DNA from: Pisaster brevispinus
Taxonomy: Eukaryota; Echinodermata; Asteroidea; Forcipulatida; Asteriidae
Reading direction: 5' to 3'
Assembly: GCA_023634235.1 (NCBI GenBank)
Contig: JAMKCF010000009.1
Location: 7,006,001 to 7,070,000, forward strand
DNA length: 64,000 nt
Position numbers and translations under genes: made by a program
Part shown: positions 1-12,125 of the stretch, piece after piece
Layout of the letters: every line of letters begins with the position of its first letter
Position numbering within the stretch: the stretch's first letter is position 1
The notes under the pieces: generated by a model
What the model saw: the letters and a program-made list of their open reading frames with translations, nothing else
Database searches by the model: none
What the model was told of the DNA's origin: nothing

Positions 1-78
1 TTTGGGACTGTAGTTTGATCACCAGTACAGTGAGAAACCTGCTGTTAGTGTGACTTTGTTTTTTTAAAATGTTGACAG

Positions 79-3000
79 GCTTGCATGAAGAAGAAGGACA
101 GCGATCAGAAGATGCTGAGTGCTGTACTAACGGGAGTCAACAGGGCCTATCCTTACTCCAACGGTAACTCAGTTTCCATGGATTTTACTCCACAGTTGTG
201 TGATCCACTCATTTTCCAATAGATGCGAGTCCTTATGAAAATGGGAAAATAGTTACAAGTCTCTAACCTGGCGTTAAAATTGTGTAAAATACCACTCTGT
301 TTGATTCCCTTCAAGTAGCATACTTTTGTCAATATCCCAGAATGTTGGATGACATCACATTTCAAAAATATGGTCTAGGTACATTTTTGGACAGAGAATT
401 CTCAGTTCTTTCCTTACTCTGCTGTTTCAAAACAAAACAAAACATACAAAAACTCACAGACAATGCACAAAATAAATGTAACCTGCAAAAATGTTTGTAC
501 ATGGCAAACAGTCTTTAGATAAAATCCTTTTTTTTCTCTCTTTTTTTTGAACTACCACTTACAGCTATTTCAAGTTTAAACCTAATTTAGATCAAATCGG
601 TCAAAACGCAGACTTTAGTTGACCGTAAATATATATTTTTTTGCAATTATACTTTTTGTCTATATGATACTTATGATACTAGTTGCCATGAAATAAGTTG
701 TTTGGGTTTTTTATTTTTATTTGTATTTTTGTTTATTATGGGGGGGGGGGTAAAAGTTCTTACTCTACTTTTCAAAAGCTAAGTGGCTGGTCTTTAATCC
801 TTTCAGAAATTTGGGGTTCACAAATATAGAGTCATGAAACAAATTATTAGGATTCAAGATTTCTTCAAACTTTAACATATTTACAGCTTTTCTGGACAAA
901 ATAAACTTTAAAGTGGTCCAGTTACAGAGCAAGGGTCTGTGCTCAATGGTTCCCTGCACTGAACCTCTCCCGCATGTCCAATGAAGTAGCAGTAACCACT
1001 GGAAGGTTCTAACTGTACACACTGGACTGCAGGTTCGAGGCCAGTGGTTTTAGTATCAGCCAAGTAAAACAACACCAGACATGTCTGGTGGACTTAAGTT
1101 GTGTTTTCAATTGACTAATAATATATAATAGATGTTAATTTTATCATATTTTTATACTATTTTTTAAATATATAATTATAATACTTCACAGTGTATAACA
1201 TCTTAAATAAGTGAACAAAATTATGTTCAAGTGTCGACTTTGAGTCTGACAAACATTTTAAGAATTCTGTTGAGTACTGAAATACACTTGCCCGAAAGAC
1301 AATTGAGATAAATCTTCTCGTGGTGGTTGTCCACATAATGCTGATTTTTAGGCTAAATTATCAAGAAAGATACAAGAAAGGTCACCTGTGAAAGTTTCAG
1401 TTGAATACAGCGTCTACTTTTTGAGTAAACAGCAAAAAGCTGACAAAAAGTCACCTGCAAAAGTCACCTGCAGGCAGTCTGTAGAGATTCACATTTTTCC
1501 CACAAACTTTTGTTGATTTCTAATCGACGGGGGCACTTCTGAAGGAATGAGTCTGTAGGCTTTCAGATAAAAATTACACAATGTTAAGTATGGTCCTACG
1601 TTGAAATAAAAACGTTTTACATATTGAACACTGGAAAGTTCTTTTCTCATTTTGAATCTGTTCTAGCAACAATCATTAGGTCTTTATGTCTTGCAGTACT
1701 ACTTGCACTTAAAAACTTATCTTTACCTGTACACTTTGAGTAAGTTCAAAATCTTATCTTTATTTTAATTGCCTACTAGGTTTAAATGCCCTTTTTTATT
1801 ATTACTATTATTATTATTAAAACAACTTCTAGTCCAGTAAAAGTGACACAACCTTTTATTTGGTTCTAATTCTTTCATACATTGTTTTAGCTGGGGATGA
1901 GCGGGTGGACGAGCAGACGGATGCATTATTTAAAGTGGTTCATATTTCGACCTTCAACACGGCCATTCAGGCTCTACTTCTTCTCAAACAAGTTCTGGAC
2001 ACTAGGTAAAGTAACCCTTGGTTGCGGGCTATTGGCAGTAACAGAAGAAAGAAGATAATGATATCTGCAAAACAAAGTGATGGATATTCGTCACTTCCAA
2101 ACTCTGCGAGCAGATAACAAATGATTTATTTCCCAAGCTGTACAAGTGTGTGTTAATCAGTTCACCCTACAACAATATACATGCACATGTAAAGGTCCTG
2201 TTCTTTGTTTGTATGACTTGAGAAAGTAATAACAGGCCTTGGATTTCTCAGGTCTTTTCCCGATTCCAGGAGTTTTGCAAAAAACCTCTTAGAGCCGTCA
2301 TTTTTTCTTGATAGAAGTAAAGCAGTCACTAAATGGAGAAAGACAGAGTCCATGTTGTGTGTAATTCTGTAGTTTTGTATTTCTGGTGATGCACAGAGTC
2401 TTTCAAACCTCCTGCATGTTGATGTCTGTGAGGTTCTGAGTCGAGAATAATAAGAGAATAAGGGGGAACAGAGGCCCCTTTTTCAGGAACTTTAACATTC
2501 TTCAAATCTCATCCCTGTAATAATGATATCAGTGACAGAACAAAACAATTTCAGACATGTGATCACAACAAATATTAGTTGTGCCCGTTTTATTTCCCTT
2601 GACAGGCATTCCATCACTGACCGTTTTTACTCGGCGCTGTACAGCAAAATTCTTGACCGCAGCGTTGAACACTCACCAAGGCAGGCCATGTTCCTCAATC
2701 TCATCTACCAGTCACTCAAAGCAGATAGCTCAATAGGCAGAATCAAGGTACCAGACATGTCACATTGCTTCGCTAATTTCAACAGCTTCTCATGGTTACT
2801 GTCTAGATAAACTTTCACTTCACTTTACTTTAGAGAAAGTGAGAATAATAAATACAATTTGCTTTTCTCGGATTGACCAAATATCTTATGGTGTGGGAAA
2901 AATCTCTGACAAAGTAACGCTAATATGGCTATTACAGACTTTTCTTTTAAACTAACCACGCTGGTTGGCATGGACGGCTGAAGTTAGCAAAACATTCAAT

Positions 3001-6000
3001 CGTGTTAACATATGTTGTGACCATACTCAACATTTCCGCAAACTTTCATTAAAAAAAACAGACAAACAAACATCCCACACATGGTTGCTTTGTTTTCTAA
3101 AAATTCAACCATATTTTTGAACATTTTGTAACATTTTGTAAACTTTGGTTTTCTGTTTTTGCTTTGAATTTATGGCTTTCCGTAGTTTTCCAACCTTGGT
3201 TGGCAAAAACTTGGGCTGTGACATTGCAATAGAAAGTTCTCTTGCTGACTAGCAGCTATGGCTGTGGCTGCGGCTGCCGCTGTGGCTGCAGCTATGGCTA
3301 TTGCTGGATCAACATGTGTTGAAGCTTAGTCTGCCCTTGTCAGTATCTGCAGCCGCAGCTGCCTGTTCTGACACAGCCTTCCATGAACTTGCTTACGGGG
3401 ATCGAAGTGCTTTAAATACACTCAGATGCTCACTTAACCAACAAGCGAGCATCATGGAACATCATTAGCTGAATTAGATTTGTGGTTTAGTTTGAGTTTG
3501 TTTACTTTGATTTCAGGCTTTCGTGAAGAGACTTTTGCAGACGTCGTCGACCCAGCAGCCTCCATTTGCCTGTGGGGCACTGTTCCTCGTCTCTGAGATC
3601 ATGGCCATGAAGCCTGCATTGTGTAGCACTGCCATGGAAGCAATTGTGAGTCGCATCTTTATTTGTAGTGGAGACATTATGTCGAGGCAACCTAACTGAG
3701 ACTGAAACTCTACATCACAACATACTGATTCGTACTCTGAATCCAAACAGCGTATTCTAGCCAACGTTTATCAGTTTGAAAAGAAAACAGTATTTCACGT
3801 ATTTTTTGTGTATCAAACAAGTTTTTGTCAGGACGAAGCGTTGAAATTTAAAATGTTATATAAAAATTGCATCGATGCAATATTTACATCAACTAAATCT
3901 TTTGCAGTCCATGGGACTCGTGGGAAAGCACTGAGTGTACAGTGCTTACCACACAACGTGTAGGGTAAAAACTTCTAATCGATATTTTTCACTGGCTTAC
4001 TTTCTTTCTGCTTTACTTTTTGACAATGCTATGATATGGTCAAAGTCTTCTCGAATATGACTTCATTTCAGAGGGAAATGTTTTACAGAAAAAAATGGTT
4101 GTAATATGATCTTCATAATTAGTAAGCTTTCAGGCTAAAATTTAACAATTATGGGGTCTTTTCTTCACTTGACTGCTTTTGTTACACCAGTATGTACACC
4201 TGTTTATGTGTGTTTTGTTGTCATTTAGATTTTGAGAAAGACTCTGCTTGGGTCGAAACGTCAGGCCTTTACCTTATTTTTGCATGATTTTTATCCTTAT
4301 CACTCCTGTATAATACCTTTAAAACGGCTTTGGGTGTTTTGGGATTTATCTTTAGGATTCAGATGAAGAAGAACACTTTGTTGATGTTGATGAGGACAGT
4401 GATACGACGAGACACGTCAAGGAGCCAGTGAGGAGTGAGAAAGGAGAGGCATCCTCTGAGGCTGTATCATCCTGGGTTCATCACAAAATCGGCAAGACAG
4501 GTACGTGGCCGAGCCGTCAAGGGGACCAGATTCAACCTCTGGTGTTTCTGATCAGCAGAGTGTGGGTTCGAGTCCCGGTCATGACACTGTGTCCTTTAGC
4601 AAGACACTTAACCTTTATTGCCTTGTCCTTATGATGGGGATGTAAAGCCAGCGGTGTGTTGTGTAAAGCATGTAAAAGAATCCAGTACTCTTGTCGCTAA
4701 GAGAAGGGGTTCGCCCCGGTGTTTTCTGGTATGGTTGGCTGCAGATTATGCCACAGCACCTTGTAAACCATAACATGGTGCTATGTAAATAAATGGGTCT
4801 TCCATTTTGAACACCGTTCTGCATAACTCGGACTAAAAAGTGAGTTCTTTGAGACGCTCTGGGACGTGATAAAGCGCTATACAAGATCTGCAAATTACTG
4901 CTGTTGTTATTAACCTTAACTATGTTACCACAACAACAAAAAACTACAAAAATAGGTTTTGTTATCATTGGAGTGGTTCTTTGTGGAGACAATTTTGTAC
5001 TTTCATGTACTTCAATTTGGGTTTTGGGGTTGTTGTTTTTTCAGAGAAAAAGACGCAATACGATCCAGGCAACAGGAATCCTCAATACTGCGGTGCAGAG
5101 GGGAGCATCTTCTGGGAACTCAGCAAAGTAAGCTCCCTTCTTTTTGTCTTTGAATGTAAATAAAAACAAAGTTTAATCAAATCCATGGATTTCATTTGAA
5201 AGGGAACATAACTGAAGCTGAAAATTGAGACACTTCCAGTGGCGAACCCCTCCCCCCCCCACTCAGAACCTTTGGCCCTTCCCCAAATGAGATCGAAAAA
5301 ATGCACAATTGAATGATTTGATATATTAAATAGCTTCCCAAAATCATGTCTTTTCTCTTGCTTGCCTCTCCCCCTCAAAAAAAAGAGGAAAAGAAAAAGA
5401 AAATGTCTGGTTACTTCACTGGACACATCACCTATCCAGACCTTCTATATATATTTTAAAAAAAATGTTTGTCTTTGATTGGTTTTTGTTGTTTTATTTT
5501 TGACATTACAGCTCCAGAATCACTATCACCCATCGGTGGCGCTCTTCGCAAAGACACTACGTGATGGTTTGAAAGTACACTACATGGGTAACCCTCTGCA
5601 TGATTTCACATTGATGAAATTCCTGGACCGCTTCGTCTACAGAAACCCAAAGAAGCAAGCAGAAAAGGGTGCGCAAATATTTCTGATCCTGACTTTTTTT
5701 TTAAAGTTCTTGTATGTAAAGTTTCTTAATCAAGTTTTCTTAAACAATTAAAGTAACATTTGGAGTAAGTTTGGATGACACCTTCATCTGCTACTGTCCT
5801 TGACTAGGGTTCTTAAGGTTCACAACCAAACAATCAACAATTCAAATATTATGAATGAAAAGTTGATTTTGAAAGGGATAATTCTTGTTTTGGGAACATA
5901 AACAGTTTATCAAAGTGAATTTTCAGTCCATTAAAGTGAATTTTCATTGAAAACTTGGTGTTTCATGACTGGGCAGATTTAAATAATAGCACAAATGTAT

Positions 6001-9000
6001 TAATCTAAGGCAGTGCCTGAATTGGCCGCTATGGCTGCGGCTATGGCAATGGCTACAGGTTCAGTTGTTGTAAATGGTGTTGCTATTGACAATGTAGCCG
6101 CAGCTGCAATTTCAGACATGGGCTTAGTTTCAGTATTGGATTTTGGCTCTGATTAGACAACTCAACTCAACTCATACTCCGTCGACCCTAGTGGCTACTT
6201 GAGACGAACGTGATGGTTCACACACTACACATCACCATCGCTCATGCAGCCAGCTAGTCATCCATAGTCTCTCCACCCCTGCATCTTCTTTCATCGCCTT
6301 CACCATATTCTTGATTGGCCTCCCTCTGCTTGGTAGCTCCTGATTAGAAGAGTATTTGTATATGCAGCAATTTCTGACTGGAGCCTACTATGCAGTTGAT
6401 TTCTGTCTTAGTCTCTATTTTTCCTTTTCAAACTTACACTGTACAGGGAGAGTATCAGTCATGGAGCCTAAAGGGAAAGCCTACAACCCATCAGCGATTA
6501 GACTCATGCCAGTCAACACAAAGGATTACCTCAAAACATCGCAGGAGAAAATCCCCATCGATGAGCTGTTCTTCCACAAGTATGTAGAATTAGACAAGGT
6601 TATATTGTTTGTGTTTTACCCTTACGTATGTTAAAAGCAATGTACACTCAGTACTTTCCTGAGTCCTGTAAAAAAAAAAAGGCATATTACTTGGGTGGGA
6701 TTTGAACCCACAACTTTGGCCATTCTAGAGCAGATGTCTTACCACTACACAAACCACCGAGCTTGCTCGGTAGCTAGAGGCAGCTGTAGTTTAGCAACCA
6801 CTTTAACAGCAAAAACTTTGCATGATTTTTGGAGGATAATAATATATTGCATTGTTGTAGCAGGCCCGTGATTTGTCAGGATTTTTCCTGATTTCTGAAT
6901 TTTTTATTGATCTCACTTTACCTTTAGATTTTCATGAAATAGGTGAGGTTTGTCATGACAGATATGAATGACTGGGCCCTTACTATGACCATACTGTCAG
7001 ATTTCTATTTTAAAATATTTTGGTATAGAGAGTTTGTAAACCTCTAAAATGTAACATCCAGTAAATTCATTGGGCTTCATCTCGGGACCAAAATGAGACT
7101 GTTATCAACTTGTTCAGTTTTCATTTTCATAAAGACCTTTACTTGCTGAACTTCACTGGCTCCCAATCAACCAACGGATCATCTTTAAGACAGCGTTCAG
7201 CATGTGCAAAACCATGAGCAACAAATTTCCATCCTACATTTCTGTTTTTTTTTACCTCGGCCAACCCAAACAAGAACTCCGCTCCGAGTCCAATTTGGTC
7301 ATCCTTCGCACTGTCAGGGGTATCTGGGACCGTGCCTTTTACGTTGCAAATCCCCATCCGGAATGGCTCATTTCTTGGAACTGTTTAATGAACTCTTAAA
7401 AAACCCATTTGATTTGATTTCTGTTGTTTTGCTCACAGCACTCTGAACCCTTTGGCAAAGGCCCTCTATAAATTCCAGCTATTATTACAAATCTCACCTC
7501 TGATGTAGATGGTAGACTCTGAAGGGTGTGATGAAACTCACAAATAACTTCACTGTGGGAAACGCTTCTTTTGTATAGGTATTTCACGTCGAGACAGAAG
7601 GGACCTCAACATCCTGTCACAGAGCAAGAAAAAGGAAAACCCATAAAAGCTTCTGCACCTGCTGACACTGAGGAAGAGGACCTTGAATTTGATAGCGATG
7701 CATCAAGTGTTGATGATGACGAGTTTGACCAAATTATTGGTGAGCCTTTTTATGAAAATGTCGACACATCTACTTGGGGGAAAAAATCCCTGAACTGTTG
7801 TTATTGTTTACTTTTACATTGGTACAAGAAAATAAAATACTGGCAGTCAAAATAAGATAAAAATGTAACAGTGATAATAAGAAAGTCGTCGTTGAATGTG
7901 CCCTCATGCAGTCGAAAATACGGTCAATTGCGTGGGTTTTGAGGTAGGTTGCCAGCTTACATGTAGGAAGACAGAATTTGGTTCTCAACATTGAATTTGA
8001 ATGTAAAAAAAAAAATAATAAATGCAAATGTGACATGGTCGAGGGCAGACAGCTGATGTAAGCCAACTGAGGCATTGGTAAAGTACTTGCAAACTTTTTT
8101 TGCACATTCCTTTTGAACCAGGCTATGAAACAAAATTGTAGTTTATTATTAGTGGTATATTTTTTGTTGTAACTTCACAGGTGGTATGGATTTTGGAGAA
8201 GAAGAAGAAGAAGACGATGATGACGAGGATGTCTTTGATTTTGCTGGGTAAGTGTTGCCATCTTACCGGCGTGTGATTTCACAGGATTTGTCGTGATTTC
8301 AGGAGTTTCTCTAAATCTTCTAGAGTCTTCAAATTTTCTTGAAAGAAGTAAAACATTTGTAGTGATTGTATTTAGTGTTAGAATAAACCACTCGAGCGTG
8401 TCTGCGGCTGGTCGGCGAAGGCGGGCCAGCTGAATCCAGTCAGCAACACTACCATACATGCGTCAATCTGTGTCACTATTTCTGGACTTCCAAGACTCAC
8501 CCTTGTATCAGTGAATTACCACACAGTCACCGTAGGGAGAAAGAAATATTCCACATTGTGTCTGAACGTGTAGTTTTGTGTTTGTTGTGATGCACAGAGT
8601 CTGTAAACCTCCTGAGTTGTAACATATGGGAGGTTATGGGTCTAGAATAAGGACCAACCCAGGACAGCAAGCCATTTTCAGGAATTTTCACAGCGTCCAG
8701 TCAGCGGCATTGCCAACGCCATTAATTCAGACACGGTCTAAGAAGCATCTGTGGATGACTTTATGGTGATTGAGTTGGAACTAGTAATAAAATTGTGGCG
8801 TGTCGTGGCCGACAGAAAGCAGAGCATTGGGCCAAGTTCAATGATGCACTATTTTTAGTTCATGCACTGTATTTATTATTTCTTTTCAGGGAAGTGAGTC
8901 GGAAAAAGAAGGAAAAAAAGAAGAAGAGCAAATCCCAAGATGACGAGTCAAGCGACGACGAGGATGACTTTGGTAATGACAGTGACATGGAGGAGGGGGG

Positions 9001-11606
9001 ATCGGATGTCGGAGACGAGGCAGACGATGATGGTTTCAAGATGGTGAATGATGAGTTTGACGAGGAGGGATTCGGAGCGTCGGATGATGAGTTTGAAGGT
9101 GAGGTTTTTGAAATGACTATAACATTGATGATGATGGGTAGAATGAGGAGGAATTCACAGAATCTCTGGACATTTTCAAAACCATGATTGAAACATACTT
9201 ATTTTCTTATTCAGCATTGCTTATGACGTGTATATGGCGTGTCATAGCCGAAATGCACCAGACTCTGGTGGTGAAAGTGATCAATGTGTGGGTTCGAATC
9301 CTGGTCATAACGCTTGAGCAAGATTCTTTACTATAATTGCTTCTCTTCATCCAGTGGTATAAATTGGTAGAGGTTGATACTGTGTGTGAAAAAGCCTTCG
9401 GAGTGCCACGGCAGCCCGAGGCTGTATACTCCCCAGCTGAGAAAGATTGCAAGAATGTTGCCGGCCCAGTGACCAGGGCACTAACTGTAAAGTGCATTGA
9501 AAGGTTATTGTAAAATGTGCTATATAGGAACTAGTTATTATCATTATTGTGTTTGTCTATATGGTGTGAAGCGCTGTGTTACTTTCTCTGGTTAGTTAGA
9601 GCGCTTTATAAATGCTTTGTATTATACTGTTATATCTTCAATGCGCTCTTCATTTTTTACCTTGTATACTTTGTGTTTGTAGTTCTATTTTGCTATGTAC
9701 ATTTGTTCTCTTTTTTTTCCAGCACCTCAGAATATATCTTAGTCATAGATAGATGGCGCTTTACAAATTTGTATTATTCCTTTGGGATTCTAAGTGACAG
9801 CATGATCTTCATTTGTATCGATTTTTGGTAACAATGTGTACACTGAGAAGCCGGAACAAGTTTTAGTTTTGTTGATTGATTTCAATTAAATCTGTGAAAG
9901 CTATGAGAGATATGGATACAATTTGATTTTATTATTGTTTACAGGATAGTCAGTTTAGGTAAAATATTGGTATCTTATAACCACACACTTCCTACAATTG
10001 TTACTTTGTTCTGAAGTATATTTTTTATGCTTAATTGCTGTTTGTAATTTGTTGATACTTTAAAATGCTAAGTGGTGTTTTTTTTCTTTTCTTTTTCTTC
10101 TTCTTCTTTAACAGTGTTTCTGAAAAGATCTTTAAAAAAAACTTTGTTTGTGCATATTCTTTCTTTTTTTTCTACTGGTACCCAGAAAATTCAAACTTGA
10201 TCTCAAATCTAGCACACAAAGTGTATTTTTTATTATGATGGTGTAATTTTGAATCTCAAACATTAAATCCTAACCACACCGAAAAAGTTTGAACATTGCT
10301 GTACCATTTCTGTCCATAGTTTAATTTTGGTTTAATTTTGGTTTGTTTCAGAGCAAACCTTGTCAAAAGCAGCCAAGCTAAAGAAGAGCAAGAAACGGAC
10401 AGTAAATGAGGAATCCGATTCTGATCAGGGTGTGGACTTCCTGGGAGCCATGGCAACGGGCAAGAGAAAAGGAGAAAAGGCATCAAGGAGAGGAGGCAAA
10501 AAGAGAAAGACTGGTGGAGGTGGAGATAGTCAAGGATTACAAGCTACTGCAGAAGAGGTTAGTTACAGATTGTTTGTCTTGTCAGCCATGATAATCTTCC
10601 AATTGTAACCTGATCTCCGATTTGATTTGTCTTCAGAAAAGGAAGATTGTTATTTAATAGCCTGAAATTTTCTGGAAGAAAAGCATAAATCGAATGTTGT
10701 ATGATTTCAATGGATTGAACTACTTAAGTGAAGTAACCAGTCATTTGTTGATACACTATCATTGATGTTGATTTTCAATGTTCCTTTGCAGTTTTCGTCA
10801 TTGATGGATGAACATGTCGGAGCTAAGTTTGATAGTATTGGTCTCAACGCCATGGCCAACAAGGATAATGCACGTATGTAATCTTTAAAAAACACACAAA
10901 GATATAGAATCCATTGGGGTTGCCTGCACCGGTATTTCTGCCATTACTAGGATGCAAATACTCCAAGCGTTAATTTGTTTGTACTCATCACGGGATTCTA
11001 CGACCAATTATGTCAACGCAACTGTGAAACACCAGCGCCACTTGAGTTAAAGACTGCGCCTAAGGTGTACGTGTAAAAGTGTCCCAGTAATGGCCAAAAA
11101 CCCATGTAAATGGTTGGTCACACAAAACATGAACCATGTCTGTAGCAATTTTGTCAGCTCAACCAATCCTGTATGTATAATACCTTTAACATATTGGGCC
11201 CTGGGCTTCCAAGAATTTTGCACCCATCTTTGTTTGCTTCCTTGGGCCATTTTCGAAAGCACTTGTTTGTTTTCAAAATTACTGATGGAGCCTAAGCCGT
11301 GTTTTTCGAAGAGGGCCTTATTGATAGTAATGCGCTTCTTTTTGTCTCCTCTTGACTACATCCATGCCATTTTGTTTTGTTATGTACACAGATTTCAAAC
11401 AGCTGAACTGGGAGGTGAGACGAGACCAGTGGGTTCAGGGTAGAGACCCCAAGACCATGATGGCTAAGAAACGTGGCAAGGTCCACAACAAGGGCAAACC
11501 ATTCAAGAAAGGGAACCAGCAGCAGGGACATCCCAAGAAGGGTGGGGCCAAGACTGAGGCTCATCATGCCAAAGGAGGAAAAGCTAAAGGAAAGAGGAGA
11601 AAGTAG
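79..11606 (+). CDS. CEBPZ: CEBPZ (CCAAT/enhancer-binding protein zeta; NOC1/MAK21 family), 3' part
   Basis: Exons: 79-163, 1891-2005, 2606-2747, 3517-3645, 4356-4500, 5045-5127, 5512-5668, 6447-6579, 7579-7739, 8181-8247, 8890-9098, 10352-10557, 10792-10873, 11392-11606 (stop TAG 11604-11606). They join in frame to about 642 residues. The N-terminal part of the protein lies beyond the left edge. The segment covers the end of the CBF/MAK21 domain ([48 protein letters not shown]), then [33 protein letters not shown] and [17 protein letters not shown]. All have close counterparts in vertebrate CEBPZ. Next come acidic blocks (exons at 7579-9098) and a Lys/Arg-rich tail with [14 protein letters not shown] and [10 protein letters not shown]. 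The NOC1 family acts in nucleolar 60S subunit maturation; the vertebrate protein is also described as a CCAAT-box coactivator. The identity is firm; the gene is partial only because the window cuts it. Confidence 0.96.
1021..1265. repeat. Interspersed repeat, copy 1 of a two-copy family (CEBPZ intron)
   Basis: The block starts ACTGGACTGCAGG, continues with a CCAGTG(A/G)TTTTAG(C/T)ATCAG core, and ends with TTCAAG(T/C)G(T/C)(C/T)GACTTTGA. The same order of motifs recurs at 36985-37165 inside PSMD8. This is an unclassified interspersed element and I see no coding capacity. Confidence 0.5.
2210..2510. repeat. Interspersed repeat family (CAGAGTCT..AAACCTCCTG type), copy 1
   Basis: It shares GATGCACAGAGTCT, then AAACCTCCTG, then a GAGGTT..TAGAATAA stretch and TTTTCAGGAA with 8255-8700. 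Weaker relatives lie at 6865-7110 and 24716-24965. It sits in a CEBPZ intron. The class is unknown and there is no ORF of interest. Confidence 0.5.
3255..3365. repeat. Fold-back element with (GCTAYG)n-like arms, copy 1
   Basis: The left arm is built of GGCTGTGGCTGCGGCTGCCG-type hexamer steps, the centre reads ACATGTGTTGAAG, and the right arm is the inverted counterpart (GCAGCCGCAGCTGCC). The same architecture occurs at 6012-6122, 15863-15960, 28337-28448 and 63733-63845, and as a half-copy at 51140-51205. It is a short non-coding element in a CEBPZ intron. Confidence 0.6.
4503..4911 (+). repeat. tRNA-derived SINE (family A), near full length, abutting a splice donor
   Basis: It begins CGTGGCCGAGCC, resembling a Leu/Ser-type A box. 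The B-box region GGGTTCGAGTCCCGG is at about 4565-4580. The body contains GACACTTAACC, CACAGCACCTTGTAAACCAT and GTGCTATGTAAATAAATGG. The tail is AAAGCGCTATACAA followed by TTGTTATT. Its first bases start three nucleotides into the donor of the CEBPZ exon ending at 4500. Homologous copies are annotated elsewhere in this list. Confidence 0.85.
6012..6122. repeat. Fold-back element with (GCTAYG)n-like arms, copy 2
   Basis: The left arm GCCGCTATGGCTGCGGCTAT is inverted as GTAGCCGCAGCTGC on the right, around an AT-rich loop containing GTGTTGCTATTG. It belongs to the same family as 3255-3365 and lies in a CEBPZ intron. Confidence 0.55.
6680..6790 (-). repeat. tRNA-like SINE fragment (GTGGGTTCAAATCCCACC B box)
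   Basis: Read on the minus strand it contains GTAGTGGTAAGACATCTGC (A-box like) followed by GTGGGTTCAAATCCCACC (B-box like). The flanks do not form a full acceptor stem, so it looks like a retroposed tRNA-derived head and not a working tRNA gene. Confidence 0.5.
7125..7485 (+). mobile_element. LINE 3' end fragment (CR1/L2-like)
   Basis: The plus-strand translation, with interruptions, reads [20 protein letters not shown]. This is the LHWLPI-x-x-RI-x-FK motif typical of the C-terminal end of CR1/L2/Jockey-type reverse transcriptases. It is followed by a decayed region and a tail CTCTATAAATTCCAGCTATT before a short AT-rich run. It is a truncated, inactive copy in a CEBPZ intron. Confidence 0.6.
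8255..8700. repeat. Interspersed repeat family (CAGAGTCT..AAACCTCCTG type), copy 2
   Basis: It is homologous to 2210-2510 (TGATGCACAGAGTCT, AAACCTCCTG, TAGAATAAGGA and TTTTCAGGAATTTTCAC in the same order). This copy lies in the CEBPZ intron between the exons ending 8247 and starting 8890. Confidence 0.5.
9235..9546 (+). repeat. tRNA-derived SINE (family A), diverged copy
   Basis: It starts GGCGTGTCATAGCCGA. The B-box equivalent GTGGGTTCGAATCCTGG is at about 9288-9304, then GAGCAAGATTCTTTACTATAATTGCTTC. It ends in an (ATT)n-like tail. The middle is rearranged compared with the copy at 60485-60910. It is in a CEBPZ intron. Confidence 0.7.
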
Positions 11607-11914
11607 ACGGATCATGGTTGAAATATATGGCTCTTGTTAAATTCACTCTCCAACTGACTGACCATTCTCTAGGTTCTGTGTTGTGATTTTTGCTTTGTAT
11701 TATACAATTTGGTAAATATATCTCTACTGTACAGTACTACATTTCTGTTCAGAGGTATAGCTACCCCTTTTTCTTTTTGAACTGATAGTCAACTATTTTG
11801 ACATTGTTGCTGGGAGTTGGAGGGCTGCTGCGAGAAATGGGGACTGCTTACTGCAGATTCTGCGCCTATATTGGATTGGCGCCAAATTTATGCGCTGTAT
11901 TATTAAAGGATTAT

Positions 11915-12125
11915 TAAGTAATAAGCCACAAGGGAAACTGACTGGATAAATCTCAAATAATTTTGGGGTTGAACAAAGAAAAATTTACTAGAGCGGGACT
12001 TGAACTTCCGACCATGGGATTAACGTGCCAGTACTCCATCAACAGAGCTATCTGTCCCCAGTGTTGGTGGTCTCCTTATGTTGTCAGTATCTTTGTTCGG
12101 GGGGTGCCAGTCAGAAGCCATACAG
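11915..12125 (-). repeat. tRNA-related SINE (family B), copy 1
   Basis: On the minus strand: GGCTTCTGACTGGCAC, then AAGATACTGACAACATAAGGAG, a tRNA-like core (ATAGCTCTGTTGATGGAGTA .. GTTCAAGTCCCGCTC), CTTTGTTCAACCCCAAA, and CCCTTGTGGCTTATTACTT. The same order is found at 36257-36480 (minus) and 42743-42936 (plus). Confidence 0.75.

Noticed and set aside
6680..6790. tRNA gene candidates (also near 17690, 27640, 38710, 43550, 43820)
   Set aside because: B-box-like words are clear, but acceptor and D stems do not pair and SINE bodies or microsatellite tails follow. They look like tRNA-derived retroposon fragments.
7125..7485. An active non-LTR retrotransposon
   Set aside because: Only the last fragment of the reverse-transcriptase region remains, with stops. 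The copy at 37188-37700 is likewise truncated.
8795..9187. Frame starting upstream of and running past the CEBPZ acidic exon
   Set aside because: Only 8890-9098 fits the spliced frame; the ends of the open frame are intron read-through.
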